In this document: positions 24,815 to 34,230 of the stretch, one piece after another | How positions within the stretch are numbered: position 1 is the stretch's first letter | Layout of the letters: each line of letters starts with the position of its first letter | Source: Fibrobacter sp. | GTDB taxonomy: Bacteria; Fibrobacterota; Fibrobacteria; Fibrobacterales; Fibrobacteraceae | DNA length: 54,119 nt | Reading direction: 5' to 3' | NCBI RefSeq assembly: GCF_017545445.1 | Contig: NZ_JAFWOM010000133.1 | Span: 1 to 54,119 of the forward strand | The notes under the pieces: model-generated | What the model was told of the DNA's origin: nothing | The model's database searches: none | The model's input: the letters and a program-made list of their open reading frames with translations, nothing else | Translations under genes and position numbers: made by a program

Positions 24815-25267
24815 ATGCAAAAAGAGAGTTTTATTGAAACGCTTCGGCGGAAAATGCCCCGAGGCTCGCTGAGAGGGCAACTGGTTCGGTACCTGGTAAC
24901 GGGTGGACTTGCCTTTGCGGTAGATTATGGTTTATTTGTGCTTTGTTATGATAAGTTTGGGTGGCATTATTTGCTGGCGAATCTTGTAGGGCTTGTGGCG
25001 GGGCTTGTGATTAATTACATCATGAGTATCGTTTGGGTTTTTTCAGAATGCAAGCGTGTTCTTGAAAATAAAAAGACGGCGGAATTTGGCGTTTTTGCCA
25101 TTGTCGGGATTGCTGGCGTTGGCCTCAATCAGTTGCTCATGTATTTGATGGTCGGGAATCTCGACTGGAATGCAAAAGTATCGAAGATTGTGGCTGCGGC
25201 CTTGGTACTGATGTGGAATTTTGGAGCTCGAAAGCTGATGCTTTTTCGGGAACGGAAAAATGCTTAG
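24815..25267 (+). CDS. GtrA family membrane protein
   Basis: 150 residues from ATG 24815; a TTG at 24767 would add 16 residues. Four membrane segments are visible, including YLVTGGLAFAVDYGLFVLCY and FAIVGIAGVGLNQLLMYLMV, and the family end WNFGARKLMLF. GtrA-type proteins are thought to flip polyprenyl-phosphate-linked sugars to the outer face for GT-C enzymes. Two GT-C genes follow in the same run, which supports that role here. The next gene starts 24 bases downstream. Confidence 0.87.
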   Translation: MQKESFIETLRRKMPRGSLRGQLVRYLVTGGLAFAVDYGLFVLCYDKFGWHYLLANLVGLVAGLVINYIMSIVWVFSECKRVLENKKTAEFGVFAIVGIAGVGLNQLLMYLMVGNLDWNAKVSKIVAAALVLMWNFGARKLMLFRERKNA

Positions 25268-25291
25268 GAATTTTGTGATAGGAAGGATAAA

Positions 25292-26950
25292 ATGACTACA
25301 GAGAAAGCTTTTAAGAAAGTTGCTGTGATTGCGGGTGCTGGCCCTGCGGGTCTTACTGCTGCACTTGAACTTTTGCGTACGACAGATGTGAAGCCTGTTA
25401 TTTTTGAAGCGGAAGATGTGATTGGCGGTATCTCGCGGACTGCTCGTTACAACGGAAACCGCATGGACATTGGCGGCCACCGTTTCTTTAGTAAGAGCGA
25501 TACTGTAATGGATTGGTGGCAAGGGATTTTGCCGCTCCAAGGTGTAGCGAGCAAGGACGATATCGCGATTGGGCGTTCCGTACCGCTTACGGAGGGCGGT
25601 CCTGATCCTGAGAAGACGGATTATGTGATGCTTTGCCGCAGCCGCCTTTCGCGAATTCTCTTTTTGCGTAAGTTGTTTGATTACCCGATCGCTTTGAATG
25701 GCGATACGATTCGCAACTTGGGTCTTTTACGCATGATGAAGATTGGGTTTAGCTATCTCAAGGTTCAGTTGCTCCCGGCCCGCAAAGAGAATAGTCTTGA
25801 AGATTTCATGATCAACCGTTTTGGCGTGGAACTTTACCGCACGTTCTTCCGCGACTACACCGAGAAGGTGTGGGGCGTGCCGTGCAGCAAGATTAGCCCC
25901 GACTGGGGTGGTCAGCGTATCAAAGGCCTTTCGATTACGAAGACCGTGATTCATGCGGTGAAGCAATTTTTTGCTGGCAAGAAAAAGGCTGCAGATGGAG
26001 CCGATGGATCTTCGGCGAATACAGATATCCGCCAGAAGGATACGGAGACTAGTCTTATCGGTCAGTTCCTTTACCCGAAATTCGGCCCCGGCCAGCTGTG
26101 GGAAACGGTTGCTGAAAAAGTGCAAGAAATGGGCGGCCAAATCCGCATGAACGCAAAGGTTGTAGGTGTGAACCGCGATGAGTCCGGAAGCCGCGTCTTG
26201 AGCGTCGTTGTCGAGAAGCGTTCTGCGGAAGGTGTCGTTGTACGCGAAACGTTCCCTTGCGATTACTTCCTTTCGACAATGCCGGTCAAAGAACTTGTCT
26301 CCGCAATGGACAACGATAGAACTCCTGTACCCGCCGAAGTGCGCCGCGTTTCTGACGGTCTTGTCTATCGCGATTTCATTACTGTGGGGCTGCTTTTGGA
26401 TAAACTTGAAATCAAGAATCCGGCAAAACCGGGCACGCCCGAAAGCAAGCTCAAGTTTGTGGCCGACAACTGGATTTACGTGCAGGAATCCGACGTGAAA
26501 CTTGGCCGCATTCAGATATTCAACAACTGGAGCCCGTATCTTGTGTCTGATCCTGAAAAAGTATGGATTGGCCTTGAATACTTTGCGACGGAAGGCGATG
26601 ATATGTGGAGCATGCCCGACGCTGATTTCATCAAGTTTGCCATCGAAGAACTTGACAAGATTGACGTGGCAAGGCCTGAGTCTGTTCGCGATTCCGTGGT
26701 GTTCCACATCAAAAAGGCTTATCCGGCTTACTTCGGCACTTACGGCGAATTTGACAAAGTTCGTGGCTACCTCGATCCGATTGAAAACTTGTTCCTCATG
26801 GGCCGCAATGGCATGCACAAGTACAACAACATGGACCACAGCATGCTCGCCGCGATGGAAGTCGTCAAGTGCATCCGCGACGGTAGCAGCGACAAAACCG
26901 CGCTTTGGAACGTGAATAGCGAAGAGGAATACCACGAAGGTAAAAAGTAA
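25292..26950 (+). CDS. FAD-dependent oxidoreductase, UDP-galactopyranose mutase/HemY-like
   Basis: 552 residues. The Rossmann dinucleotide motif is [19 protein letters not shown], followed by [28 protein letters not shown]. Further family signs are [26 protein letters not shown] and, at the end, [20 protein letters not shown], which closes over the flavin. Such proteins often sit in GtrA/glycosyltransferase clusters, as here, and may modify a lipid-linked sugar or isoprenoid. The reaction is not known. A basic/acidic insertion ([18 protein letters not shown] region, near residues 230-250) looks flexible. AGGAAGG precedes the ATG and the stop overlaps the next gene by one base. Confidence 0.85.
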   Translation: MTTEKAFKKVAVIAGAGPAGLTAALELLRTTDVKPVIFEAEDVIGGISRTARYNGNRMDIGGHRFFSKSDTVMDWWQGILPLQGVASKDDIAIGRSVPLTEGGPDPEKTDYVMLCRSRLSRILFLRKLFDYPIALNGDTIRNLGLLRMMKIGFSYLKVQLLPARKENSLEDFMINRFGVELYRTFFRDYTEKVWGVPCSKISPDWGGQRIKGLSITKTVIHAVKQFFAGKKKAADGADGSSANTDIRQKDTETSLIGQFLYPKFGPGQLWETVAEKVQEMGGQIRMNAKVVGVNRDESGSRVLSVVVEKRSAEGVVVRETFPCDYFLSTMPVKELVSAMDNDRTPVPAEVRRVSDGLVYRDFITVGLLLDKLEIKNPAKPGTPESKLKFVADNWIYVQESDVKLGRIQIFNNWSPYLVSDPEKVWIGLEYFATEGDDMWSMPDADFIKFAIEELDKIDVARPESVRDSVVFHIKKAYPAYFGTYGEFDKVRGYLDPIENLFLMGRNGMHKYNNMDHSMLAAMEVVKCIRDGSSDKTALWNVNSEEEYHEGKK

Positions 26951-28683
26951 TGCGTAAATTCGTCAAGCGGGAACTCCCTTTAATTTTGGGGATGGCTCTT
27001 TTTGTCATCCTCTCGTATGCGTTTAGTCCAGAAATCAAAAATGTTGTCTTGCATAGGCAAGGGACGGATTCGGCGACATCTCTGCCGGTAAGCGTCCCGA
27101 TGGAAACGGGAGAAATTTTTTCTGTAGAAATGGATGTTTCCGCTGGCTTTGCAAGTGATTTTTATTTGGATATTCATCCAGATGATTGCGTTACAAACCT
27201 TGTTGTCAATGACGTAAAATTCCCGTTTGAGCGTTACCCCGGTTATTGTAGCTGGAACCAGGGCTTTATTTTAAACAAAGCAGAAATCGTAAAGAATCTG
27301 GGCAAGGATGTTTCGGATTTGCATATTAAGATGTCGCTTAGGAATGGTGGCGGCCTTGGTGGCCTTACTGCGGTTATCAATGGTGGCGGTTCTTGGCTAG
27401 GCTTTTTCTCGGTGATGTTCTTCTTGCTGCTTGGAGCTTTGATTTTTTCGATTGGAGCCCGTCTTAAACTAAAACGCAGCTTGCTTCTCGTTTTCTTCAT
27501 AGGGCTTCTTTTGCGTGTGGGCTACACTAGCGAAACGTTCTATGACCAGCGTGGTCACGATGTGGGCGGCCATGTGCATTACATGAAAATCATCGCTGAG
27601 CAAAATCGCATTCCCGCATCGGATGAATGCTGGACTTGTTACCATCCGCCGGTTTATTTTGTTATGAGTGCCGGTGTGTGGAAAATGTCGAACCTCATGA
27701 ATTGCTCGCCGCAGAATGCTGTCAAGTGGTTTGATTTCCTTATCTCGCTTGTTGCACTCGGCTTTGGACTTGCGTGCCTTAAAAATGTATTGAGTGGAGG
27801 GCCGCTTCTCGCCGCATCTCTCTTGTGGAGCGTTTGGCCGAGCTTTGTTTTAGCGTCTCCGCGGCTAGGGAACGACATTCTCTTTTATGCGATGCATGCG
27901 GTCGCGTTGTGGGGCTGCCTCAAGTACATCCGCACGAATTACGGGAAGTATTTTATTGTTGCTGTAGTAGCGTCGTTTATCGCTTATTGGACGAAATCGA
28001 CTGCTGTCGTGACGTTTGGCGTCTTGGGACTTACGGCGTTGCTTATGCTTTGCAGAAATCCGCGTACCTGGAGCCGCTCGGAACGTGTTGGCGCAGGGCT
28101 CTTTGTTGCGTCGGCCATTGCTGTAGCGTGTGTTGCGTTGTCGCATGCAGTCGTCGGAAATGCAAGCGGTAATGATAGTACAGTACTTATCCGCAATGCT
28201 CCCGGAAACTTCTTGTTCTTTGACTTGAAAACTTTCATGACGCAACCTTATACAGATCCGTGGCACGATGAGCTTGGCCGCCAGTTCTTCTGGAATTACC
28301 TTGCAAAAACTTCGCTGTTCGGTGAATTTAAGTTGTTGACAACGCCCAAGGGGCTTTGGCTTGCTTCCATTATAAACATTTGCTTTATCGCTTTACTTTG
28401 CTTCGGCCTTCGCGGACTCTGGAAATCCCGCTGGGATAAAGTCCAGGTGGTGATTGCGGCCCAGGCGTTCCTTTTCTTTGCAGCGATGATTACGCTCCGC
28501 TTGAAATACCCGTTCTCTTGCAGCAACGATTTCCGCTACATTGTGCCCGTACTTTTGAGTTGCTTGCCGTGGGTGGGCATGGGCTTTTGCGGCTATGGCG
28601 CGTCACGAAAACTTAAAGTTTGCGGCTGGAGTGCCGTTTTGATTTTTGCCGTTTGCAGTTCCATTTTACTGATGAGTCTATAG
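26950..28683 (+). CDS. GT-C fold membrane glycosyltransferase with N-terminal beta domain, copy 1
   Basis: 577 residues. One membrane segment (LILGMALFVILSYAF), then an extracytoplasmic beta-rich domain (about 35-150), then some ten membrane segments. The conserved first-loop acidic motif is GHDVGGHVHYMKII, followed by ECWTCYHPPVYFV; later RLGNDILFYAMHAVALWGCLKYI, and KYPFSCSNDFRYIVPVL near the end. This is the PMT/ArnT-like pattern of enzymes using polyprenyl-phosphate sugars on the outer face. The close relative at 46218 shares every one of these motifs. Translationally coupled to the oxidoreductase (TAATG). Confidence 0.83.
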   Translation: MRKFVKRELPLILGMALFVILSYAFSPEIKNVVLHRQGTDSATSLPVSVPMETGEIFSVEMDVSAGFASDFYLDIHPDDCVTNLVVNDVKFPFERYPGYCSWNQGFILNKAEIVKNLGKDVSDLHIKMSLRNGGGLGGLTAVINGGGSWLGFFSVMFFLLLGALIFSIGARLKLKRSLLLVFFIGLLLRVGYTSETFYDQRGHDVGGHVHYMKIIAEQNRIPASDECWTCYHPPVYFVMSAGVWKMSNLMNCSPQNAVKWFDFLISLVALGFGLACLKNVLSGGPLLAASLLWSVWPSFVLASPRLGNDILFYAMHAVALWGCLKYIRTNYGKYFIVAVVASFIAYWTKSTAVVTFGVLGLTALLMLCRNPRTWSRSERVGAGLFVASAIAVACVALSHAVVGNASGNDSTVLIRNAPGNFLFFDLKTFMTQPYTDPWHDELGRQFFWNYLAKTSLFGEFKLLTTPKGLWLASIINICFIALLCFGLRGLWKSRWDKVQVVIAAQAFLFFAAMITLRLKYPFSCSNDFRYIVPVLLSCLPWVGMGFCGYGASRKLKVCGWSAVLIFAVCSSILLMSL

Positions 28684-28684
28684 C

Positions 28685-30427
28685 ATGTTTATGTACAAGT
28701 ACCGAAATAACTTGAAATTGTTCATCTTTTGGGGCGTGATTTGCTTGCTTGCAAATGTTATTTGTACCGCGGCAATTTCTTACGACGGCGACCAAGGCTA
28801 TTGGGCGGGCTGGGTCCAGCAATTGATGGATAGAGGCTTTGGCGGCTTTGACGGAAACTATCCGCCGCTTTATGTTTTGTGGCTTTGGGTCGTCGCCAAA
28901 GTGCATTCGCTGTTCGGTGTCGCTGTCGGTAAAACGTTCTTTTTGAAATTTATTTGCCTTTGGCCGATATTTTTCTCGCATTTGTTTCTTGTGGATTGGC
29001 TTTGCCGCATTGCAGAAAAGTTCAATTACCCGCAGTGGAAAAAACACTTGCTGTTGGCCTTTATTGCCTTGAATCCGGCGTTGCTGTTGGATGGCCCTGT
29101 TTGGGGGCAAGTGGACTTGTTCCCGGTTGTGATTGCCTCTCTTGCGATTTATTGCATTAGTCGTCCGCGTTATATATACCTTGCGTCTATGTTGTATGTG
29201 CTTGCGCTTTTGTCGAAGTTTCAGATGATTGCGTTCTTGCCCATCTTTGGCGGCCTCTTTATCCGCAATTGGAGAACTTCTTGGAAAGGCCTCCCGCTTG
29301 CCGTCGTTGGGGCTGCCCTCGTGTTCTTGCCGTTTATCGTTGGCGGAAATTTATTGCCGATGTTAAACAGGGCTTACGTGATGACGATGAGCCAGTATGC
29401 GTATGCAACATATAATGCCGCCAATATTTGGATTCTGCTGGCCGGAAATGTCGCTCCGGACAACGTTCCTATCTGGGGCGTGAGTGCGGATGGTCTCGGC
29501 TTTTTGCTGAAGCCGATTGTCCTTGGAAAAATCCTCTTTGTTATCATCTCTGTTTTTGCTTTGGTGAAATCTATTCTATGCAAAAACGTTCGAACGGCGT
29601 TTGCACTTTGTTCGTTAAACGGTCTTGCGTTTTTCGTGTTGTTGCCGGGAATGCATGAACGCTATTTGTTGTACGCCGTTCCTATGGCTCTTTGCTGGAT
29701 TATGTGGGATATGCGTCGCGGAGGAATCCCGAGCTTGCTTATTACGATTGTGGCCGCGTTGAACGTGAACCTCATCAATTCGTTCCGTGGCCCTGATGTA
29801 TGGGTGATCGTTTCTGTGATGGGGTGTGTTGCACTTGTATTTTCGATTTTTGTCATTGCAACTCCTAAAGTTGCGAATAAAATAGTTTCTTGCTTGAAAA
29901 ATGTGGTATTCCCTTCTTGGATGCCTTATGCATTGCTTTCTGCAATTGTCTTGATTGAAGGCGGGTTACTTGCTTACCGAAGTCGCCCCGTTCTTGTGCC
30001 TACAGGCGACAACATTGTCCTCTTGACGGATTTGAAATGGATAAAGTCAGAACAAAGTTATAAAGTCCCGAAGAAAAATAAGTCTGTAGATGACCATGAA
30101 TTGACTGCCGGAAATAGAATCTATAGATATGGTATTGGCGCTCATGCTGAATCTGATATTGTCATGGAACTTCCAGAAAATGCCGATTCGTTGTTTGTAA
30201 GAGCGGGAATCGATGCTGAATGTTATGACGAAGGAAGTGCGATATTTATTATTAAGGTTGATGGAAAGCATGTGTGGCGAAGCTCCATTTTACGAGGACG
30301 AGGCAATGTGGAATTTGCAAATATTCCTTTGCAGGGAGCGTCAAAACTGGAACTCATGACAGACCCGAACGGCCCCAATAATTGCGACCATACCGATTGG
30401 CTGAACGGTTATATTAAATTGCGATAA
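28685..30427 (+). CDS. GT-C membrane glycosyltransferase with C-terminal NPCBM-like domain
   Basis: 580 residues. About eleven membrane segments fill residues 10-435; the first outer loop has YDGDQGYWAGWVQQL and YPPLYVLWLWV, a mannosyltransferase-like acidic motif, and GPVWGQVDLFPVV and MHERYLLYAVPMALCW follow. After the last segment, residues about 450-580 form a beta domain with LTDLKWIKSEQSYKVPKKNKS, IYRYGIGAHAESDIVMELP, AGIDAECYDEGSAIF and VDGKHVWRS, the pattern of an NPCBM (PF08305-like) sugar-binding module. This fusion suggests that the enzyme holds its growing glycan product. It starts one base after the previous stop. Confidence 0.85.
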   Translation: MFMYKYRNNLKLFIFWGVICLLANVICTAAISYDGDQGYWAGWVQQLMDRGFGGFDGNYPPLYVLWLWVVAKVHSLFGVAVGKTFFLKFICLWPIFFSHLFLVDWLCRIAEKFNYPQWKKHLLLAFIALNPALLLDGPVWGQVDLFPVVIASLAIYCISRPRYIYLASMLYVLALLSKFQMIAFLPIFGGLFIRNWRTSWKGLPLAVVGAALVFLPFIVGGNLLPMLNRAYVMTMSQYAYATYNAANIWILLAGNVAPDNVPIWGVSADGLGFLLKPIVLGKILFVIISVFALVKSILCKNVRTAFALCSLNGLAFFVLLPGMHERYLLYAVPMALCWIMWDMRRGGIPSLLITIVAALNVNLINSFRGPDVWVIVSVMGCVALVFSIFVIATPKVANKIVSCLKNVVFPSWMPYALLSAIVLIEGGLLAYRSRPVLVPTGDNIVLLTDLKWIKSEQSYKVPKKNKSVDDHELTAGNRIYRYGIGAHAESDIVMELPENADSLFVRAGIDAECYDEGSAIFIIKVDGKHVWRSSILRGRGNVEFANIPLQGASKLELMTDPNGPNNCDHTDWLNGYIKLR

Positions 30428-30491
30428 ATTTGGTGTAGCGGAGGGACTTGTGAGGTTTTGTTATCTTTAAACCCAAAAAGAGGAGGGTTAT

Positions 30492-31151
30492 ATGAATCGT
30501 TTCTTTTGGTTTTCTGCAATTGCTTTGATGCTTGCTGCTTGCGGTGATGATGACAATTCGGTTGCTCCTTCGACCGAATCGTCTTCTTCAGTGAAATCAT
30601 CTTCTTCAGTGAAGTCGAGTTCTTCGAGTGTAACGATTGGTTCCATGACTGATTCACGCGACGGTCAAACTTATAAGACTGTGGTGATTAACAATCAGGT
30701 GTGGATGGCGGAGAATTTCAAATACGAATCTGAATATTATTCTTGTTACAGCAATAATGATAGCCTTTGTTCAAAGTACGGTGGCCTCTATACGTGGAGA
30801 GGTGCTAAAACAGATTGCCCGGAAGGTTGGCACTTGCCGGATAAGGATGAATTTCGATGGATGATTGGCAAAGCTGGCGGACAAACGATGGCGGGTAAAA
30901 TGCTTAAATCGAAAGATGGCTGGAATGATGATGGCAATGGTAGTGATACTTACGGCTTTTCGGTGTTGCCAGCCGGTTACATGGAGGTTACGGGAGGTTT
31001 TCGCCTGTTGGGTCGCACTGCCTGCTTTTGGACTTCTACGCAGTACGATGACAACTATGCTTATTATATAGAGTTTGACAAATCTGACGGTGCGAAATTG
31101 TCTATCCGGGAAATAGGAATGTCTTGTTCAGTTCGCTGTGTAAAAGATTGA
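30492..31151 (+). CDS. TIGR02145 lipoprotein (Fibrobacter succinogenes major paralogous domain)
   Basis: 219 residues. A type II signal peptide (FFWFSAIALMLAAC) leads to a serine-rich linker (SSSSVKSSSSVK), then the domain: DSRDGQTYKTVVINNQVWMAEN, CSKYGGLYTW, CPEGWHLPDKDEF, YGFSVLPAGYM, ACFWTSTQ and SVRCVKD. The domain belongs to the FGE-sulfatase/C-type-lectin-like group by its pattern, and is found in many copies in F. succinogenes. It is expected on the cell surface and its function is unknown. A strong AGGAGG lies 7 bases before the ATG. Confidence 0.93.
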   Translation: MNRFFWFSAIALMLAACGDDDNSVAPSTESSSSVKSSSSVKSSSSSVTIGSMTDSRDGQTYKTVVINNQVWMAENFKYESEYYSCYSNNDSLCSKYGGLYTWRGAKTDCPEGWHLPDKDEFRWMIGKAGGQTMAGKMLKSKDGWNDDGNGSDTYGFSVLPAGYMEVTGGFRLLGRTACFWTSTQYDDNYAYYIEFDKSDGAKLSIREIGMSCSVRCVKD

Positions 31152-31159
31152 CTTGGTCA

Positions 31160-31582
31160 CTAAGAGTTTTTTGGGGGGGCTTTGCTGACTAACTGCTTGA
31201 TGGTGATCCCTGAGAAGTAATCCTTGATGATTTTGGCAAAGTCTTTCCACATTGGGAGTGTCGGGCAAATGTCCGCTCGGTCGCAGCCGTTCTTGTCGTT
31301 ATCGACGCATTCTACGGGAGTCATCGCAGTTTCGATGGCATTCAGGATTTCCCAGACAGTGAGTTCTGATGCCGGTTTCGTGAGTTTGTAGCCGCCGCCC
31401 TTGCCGCGTGCGCCATCGAGAATGTTGTTCTTGACGAGAGTTCCGAGAATGGCTTCGAGATATTTTTCGGACAATCCTTGGTGTGTCGCTAGTTCGTGCA
31501 ACGGGTGAAAATCCGTTTCTCCGTTTTTTGCCATGTCGATAAGGACACGGATCGCGTAACGCCCTTTTGTGGATACTCTCAT
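31160..31582 (-). CDS. Rrf2-family transcriptional regulator, likely Fe-S sensing
   Basis: 140 residues from ATG 31582, chosen because MRVSTKGRYAIRVLIDMA is the family start; a longer frame to 31618 is unlikely. A winged helix follows: LHELATHQGLSEKYLEAIL and the wing GGYKLTKPASELTVWEIL. Three cysteines, Cys92, Cys100 and Cys106 (ECVDNDKNGC and DICPTLPMW), match the cluster-binding loop of IscR/NsrR-type members, although the first spacing is longer than in IscR. It probably responds to iron-sulfur status, redox or nitric oxide. It is divergent from the nfnAB-like genes and may control them. Confidence 0.92.
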   Translation of the reverse strand: MRVSTKGRYAIRVLIDMAKNGETDFHPLHELATHQGLSEKYLEAILGTLVKNNILDGARGKGGGYKLTKPASELTVWEILNAIETAMTPVECVDNDKNGCDRADICPTLPMWKDFAKIIKDYFSGITIKQLVSKAPPKNS

Positions 31583-31828
31583 TGTTTCAAATGACTCCTT
31601 TATTGTTGAAATATACATTATTATTGATAAAACCTATAACAATACTTGGCTGTCTCGTTTACTTTTTGTGGTAACATCGTCATCTTGACCCTGCCTTCGT
31701 CGTCATCTTGACCCTGTAGGGGGAAAGATCCAGTCAATTTATTAGCTCGGAATGACATGCAATAAAGAGCTCTTTACATACATTTATACTATCAGTGGTC
31801 AAAAAAAATTTCTATATTGCCACGCATT
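31583..31828. promoter_or_regulatory. Divergent control region between Rrf2 gene and nfnA
   Basis: CGTCATCTTGACCCTG occurs twice, at 31678-31693 and 31701-31716 (23 bases apart), and is related to the dispersed repeat family. TATTG (31622-31626) and CAATA (31639-31643) form a small inverted repeat just outside the Rrf2 start. TATATT at 31813-31818 ends 10 bases before the nfnA ATG, so that transcript may be leaderless. Confidence 0.45.
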
Positions 31829-32716
31829 ATGGCAAAGATTCTCTTTAAAAAACAGTTATCTCCCGCGGTATTCCAATTCCGCGTCCACGCCCCGCTGATC
31901 GCGCAAGAACGTAAGGCAGGACAATTTATCATCCTCCAGACGAACAAGGACAACGGTGAACGCGTTCCGCTCACTATTGCCGATGCCGATACTGAAGAAG
32001 GTTCTATCACCCTCATTTTCCAGACGGTTGGCAAGACGACGACCGAACTTTCCAAGTTCGAAGTCGGTGACGATATCCCGGTCTTGGTTGGCCCGCTCGG
32101 TTCTCCGACCCATATCGACAACTTTGGTCACGTGGTCTGCGTTTGCGGTGGTGTCGGTATTGCCCCGATGCACCCGATTGTCCAGGCCCTCAAGGCTGCT
32201 GGCAACAAGGTGACTATCATCATGGGTGCCCGTAACGAAAGCCTCTTCCTCATGAAGGAAGAAATGACGGCTCTCGCCGACAACATCATTTTCATGACCG
32301 ACGACGGTTCTTATGGCCGCAAGGGTCTCGTGACTGAACCGCTTAAGGAACTTTGCGAAGACACCAAGGGCAAGCCGGACATGGTCATCGCTATCGGTCC
32401 TCCGATCATGATGAAGTTCTGCGCCCTCACCACCAAGCCGTATGGCGTGAAGACTGTCGTTAGCCTCAACAGCATCATGGTCGATGGTACTGGCATGTGC
32501 GGTGGTTGCCGCGTCACTATCGGTGGCAAGACGAAGTTCGTCTGCGTCGATGGTCCGGAATTCGACGGCCACGAAGTCGACTGGAACAACATGCTCCAGC
32601 GTATGGGCGCTTTCAAGCCCCAGGAACAGGAAGCCATGCACCGCTTCGGTGCAAATGACGGCCACAAGTGCAACATTGATAAGATGGCCGATGCCAAGGC
32701 TAAGGAGAGCAAATAA
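31829..32716 (+). CDS. nfnA: Ferredoxin:NADP oxidoreductase FAD/[2Fe-2S] subunit (NfnA-like)
   Basis: 295 residues from ATG 31829 (MAKILFKKQL). It has a ferredoxin-reductase fold: FAD-binding GQFIILQTN…RVPLTIADAD, the NAD-binding GGVGIAPMHPIVQAL and VIAIGPPIMMKF. Near residues 217-245 GTGMCGGCRVTIGGKTKFVC supplies the [2Fe-2S] ligands. With the next gene it forms the NfnAB pair, which couples NADH and reduced ferredoxin to NADP+ reduction by flavin-based bifurcation. Annotation as a sulfide dehydrogenase or dihydroorotate dehydrogenase electron-transfer subunit is the main alternative. Cytosolic. Confidence 0.85.
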   Translation: MAKILFKKQLSPAVFQFRVHAPLIAQERKAGQFIILQTNKDNGERVPLTIADADTEEGSITLIFQTVGKTTTELSKFEVGDDIPVLVGPLGSPTHIDNFGHVVCVCGGVGIAPMHPIVQALKAAGNKVTIIMGARNESLFLMKEEMTALADNIIFMTDDGSYGRKGLVTEPLKELCEDTKGKPDMVIAIGPPIMMKFCALTTKPYGVKTVVSLNSIMVDGTGMCGGCRVTIGGKTKFVCVDGPEFDGHEVDWNNMLQRMGAFKPQEQEAMHRFGANDGHKCNIDKMADAKAKESK

Positions 32717-34215
32717 TGTCTGAACATATGACTCGCGAACAGTTGGACGCCGCCGCCAAGGTGGAACTTGAAAAGATTAAGGCTCTTCCGCAGCCGCTCA
32801 AGCCGAAGGACAAGACAGCTATCCCGGCTCAGCCGATGCCGCAGCTCGAACCGAGCTACCGCGCACGCGTGATGGAAGAAGTGGCTCAGGGTTATACCGA
32901 AGCTCAGGCTATCGTCGAAGCAAACCGCTGCCTCGCTTGTAAGAAGCCGTTCTGCGTCGAAAGCTGCCCCGTGCACATCGACATTCCGGCATTCATCGCA
33001 AAGATTGCCGAAGGCGACTTCAAGGCCGCTATCGCAAAGATTAAGGAAACGAGCTTGCTCCCGGCAATCTGCGGCCGCGTTTGCCCGCAGGAACGCCAGT
33101 GCCAGATGAACTGCACGATGGGCAAGATGCACAAGGATGTGAACCAGGCTGTCGCAATCGGTCGCTTGGAACGCTTTGCTGCCGACTACGAACGCAACAA
33201 CGGTGGCGCTTCCGTTCCGGCTGTTAAGCCTGCAACGGGCAAGAAGGTGGCTGTGATCGGTTCTGGTCCTGCCGGCTTGGTTGTCGCTGCTGACGTCCGC
33301 CGCGAAGGCCACGACGTGACCATCTTCGAAGCTTTCCACAAGCTCGGTGGCGTGGTCCGCTATGGTATTCCTGAATTCCGTCTTCCGAAGAAGATTGTCG
33401 ATAAGGAAATTGAATCTCTCGCCGCTATGGGCGTGAAGTTCGAAACGAACTTTGTGATTGGCCGTACCCGCAAGCTCAAGGACCTCATCGAAAAGGATGG
33501 CTTTGACGCTGTGTTCGTCGGTACCGGTGCCGGTCTTCCGTTGTTCATGAACATCGAAGGCGAAAACCTCGTCGGCGTGTTCGCTGCTAACGAATACCTC
33601 ACCCGTGCAAACCTCATGCGCGCCTACGACAAGGAACATGCCGATACCCCGATGTGGCCCGGTAAGAACGTGGTCGTTCTCGGTGGTGGTAACGTCGCTA
33701 TGGACGCTGCCCGTATGGCTCTCCGCCTCGGTGCAGAAAAGGTCCGCATCATTTACCGTCGTAGCATGAACGAACTTCCGGCCCGTAAGGAAGAAGTTCT
33801 CCATGCTCAGGAAGAAGGTGTCGAATTCTGCATCTTGCAGAACCCGGCCAAGATTCTTGGCGACGAAGCCGGTCACGTCCGTGGCATGCTCGTCGACAAG
33901 TACGAACTCGGCGAACCCGATGAAAAGGGCCGTCCGCGTCCGGTCAAGGTCGAAGGTGTAAGCTTCGAAATCGAATGCGACACCGTGCTCGTTGCTATCG
34001 GTAACGGTTCCAACCCGCTTATCAGCAACACCACTCCGGAACTCTCCGTGGACAAGAAGGGTCACATCCTTCTCGAAGATGCAACCGCCAACAAGACTTT
34101 CATGGAAAAGGTCTATGCAGGTGGCGACATCGTGCTCGGCGCTGCAACCGTGATCCTCGCCATGGGCGAAGGGCGCCGCGCTGCAGCTGGTATCAACGAG
34201 TTCTTGAAAAAGTAA
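32716..34215 (+). CDS. nfnB: NADPH-linked FAD/[4Fe-4S] subunit (NfnB-like; glutamate synthase small-subunit family)
   Basis: 499 residues. The N-terminal part has two cysteine groups for [4Fe-4S] clusters: CLACKKPFCVESCPVHIDIP and CGRVCPQERQCQMNCTMG. Two Rossmann domains follow: VAVIGSGPAGLVVAADVRREGH (FAD) and VVVLGGGNVAMDAARMALRLGA (NADPH), with YAGGDIVLGAATVILAMGEGR at the end. Its start overlaps the nfnA stop by one base (TAATG), and no GltB large subunit is nearby, so NfnB is preferred over GltD. A clear terminator follows. Confidence 0.87.
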   Translation: MSEHMTREQLDAAAKVELEKIKALPQPLKPKDKTAIPAQPMPQLEPSYRARVMEEVAQGYTEAQAIVEANRCLACKKPFCVESCPVHIDIPAFIAKIAEGDFKAAIAKIKETSLLPAICGRVCPQERQCQMNCTMGKMHKDVNQAVAIGRLERFAADYERNNGGASVPAVKPATGKKVAVIGSGPAGLVVAADVRREGHDVTIFEAFHKLGGVVRYGIPEFRLPKKIVDKEIESLAAMGVKFETNFVIGRTRKLKDLIEKDGFDAVFVGTGAGLPLFMNIEGENLVGVFAANEYLTRANLMRAYDKEHADTPMWPGKNVVVLGGGNVAMDAARMALRLGAEKVRIIYRRSMNELPARKEEVLHAQEEGVEFCILQNPAKILGDEAGHVRGMLVDKYELGEPDEKGRPRPVKVEGVSFEIECDTVLVAIGNGSNPLISNTTPELSVDKKGHILLEDATANKTFMEKVYAGGDIVLGAATVILAMGEGRRAAAGINEFLKK

Positions 34216-34230
34216 TTCTTGCTTGGACTG

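Noticed and set aside
32311..34065. 584-codon open frame on the minus strand
   Set aside because: It lies opposite nfnA/nfnB, whose family motifs are intact. Its protein has no recognisable domain and reflects high G/C third positions on the other strand.
32716..34215. GltD (glutamate synthase small subunit) call
   Set aside because: No large subunit gene is nearby, and the coupled upstream gene is an NfnA-type subunit, so NfnB fits better.
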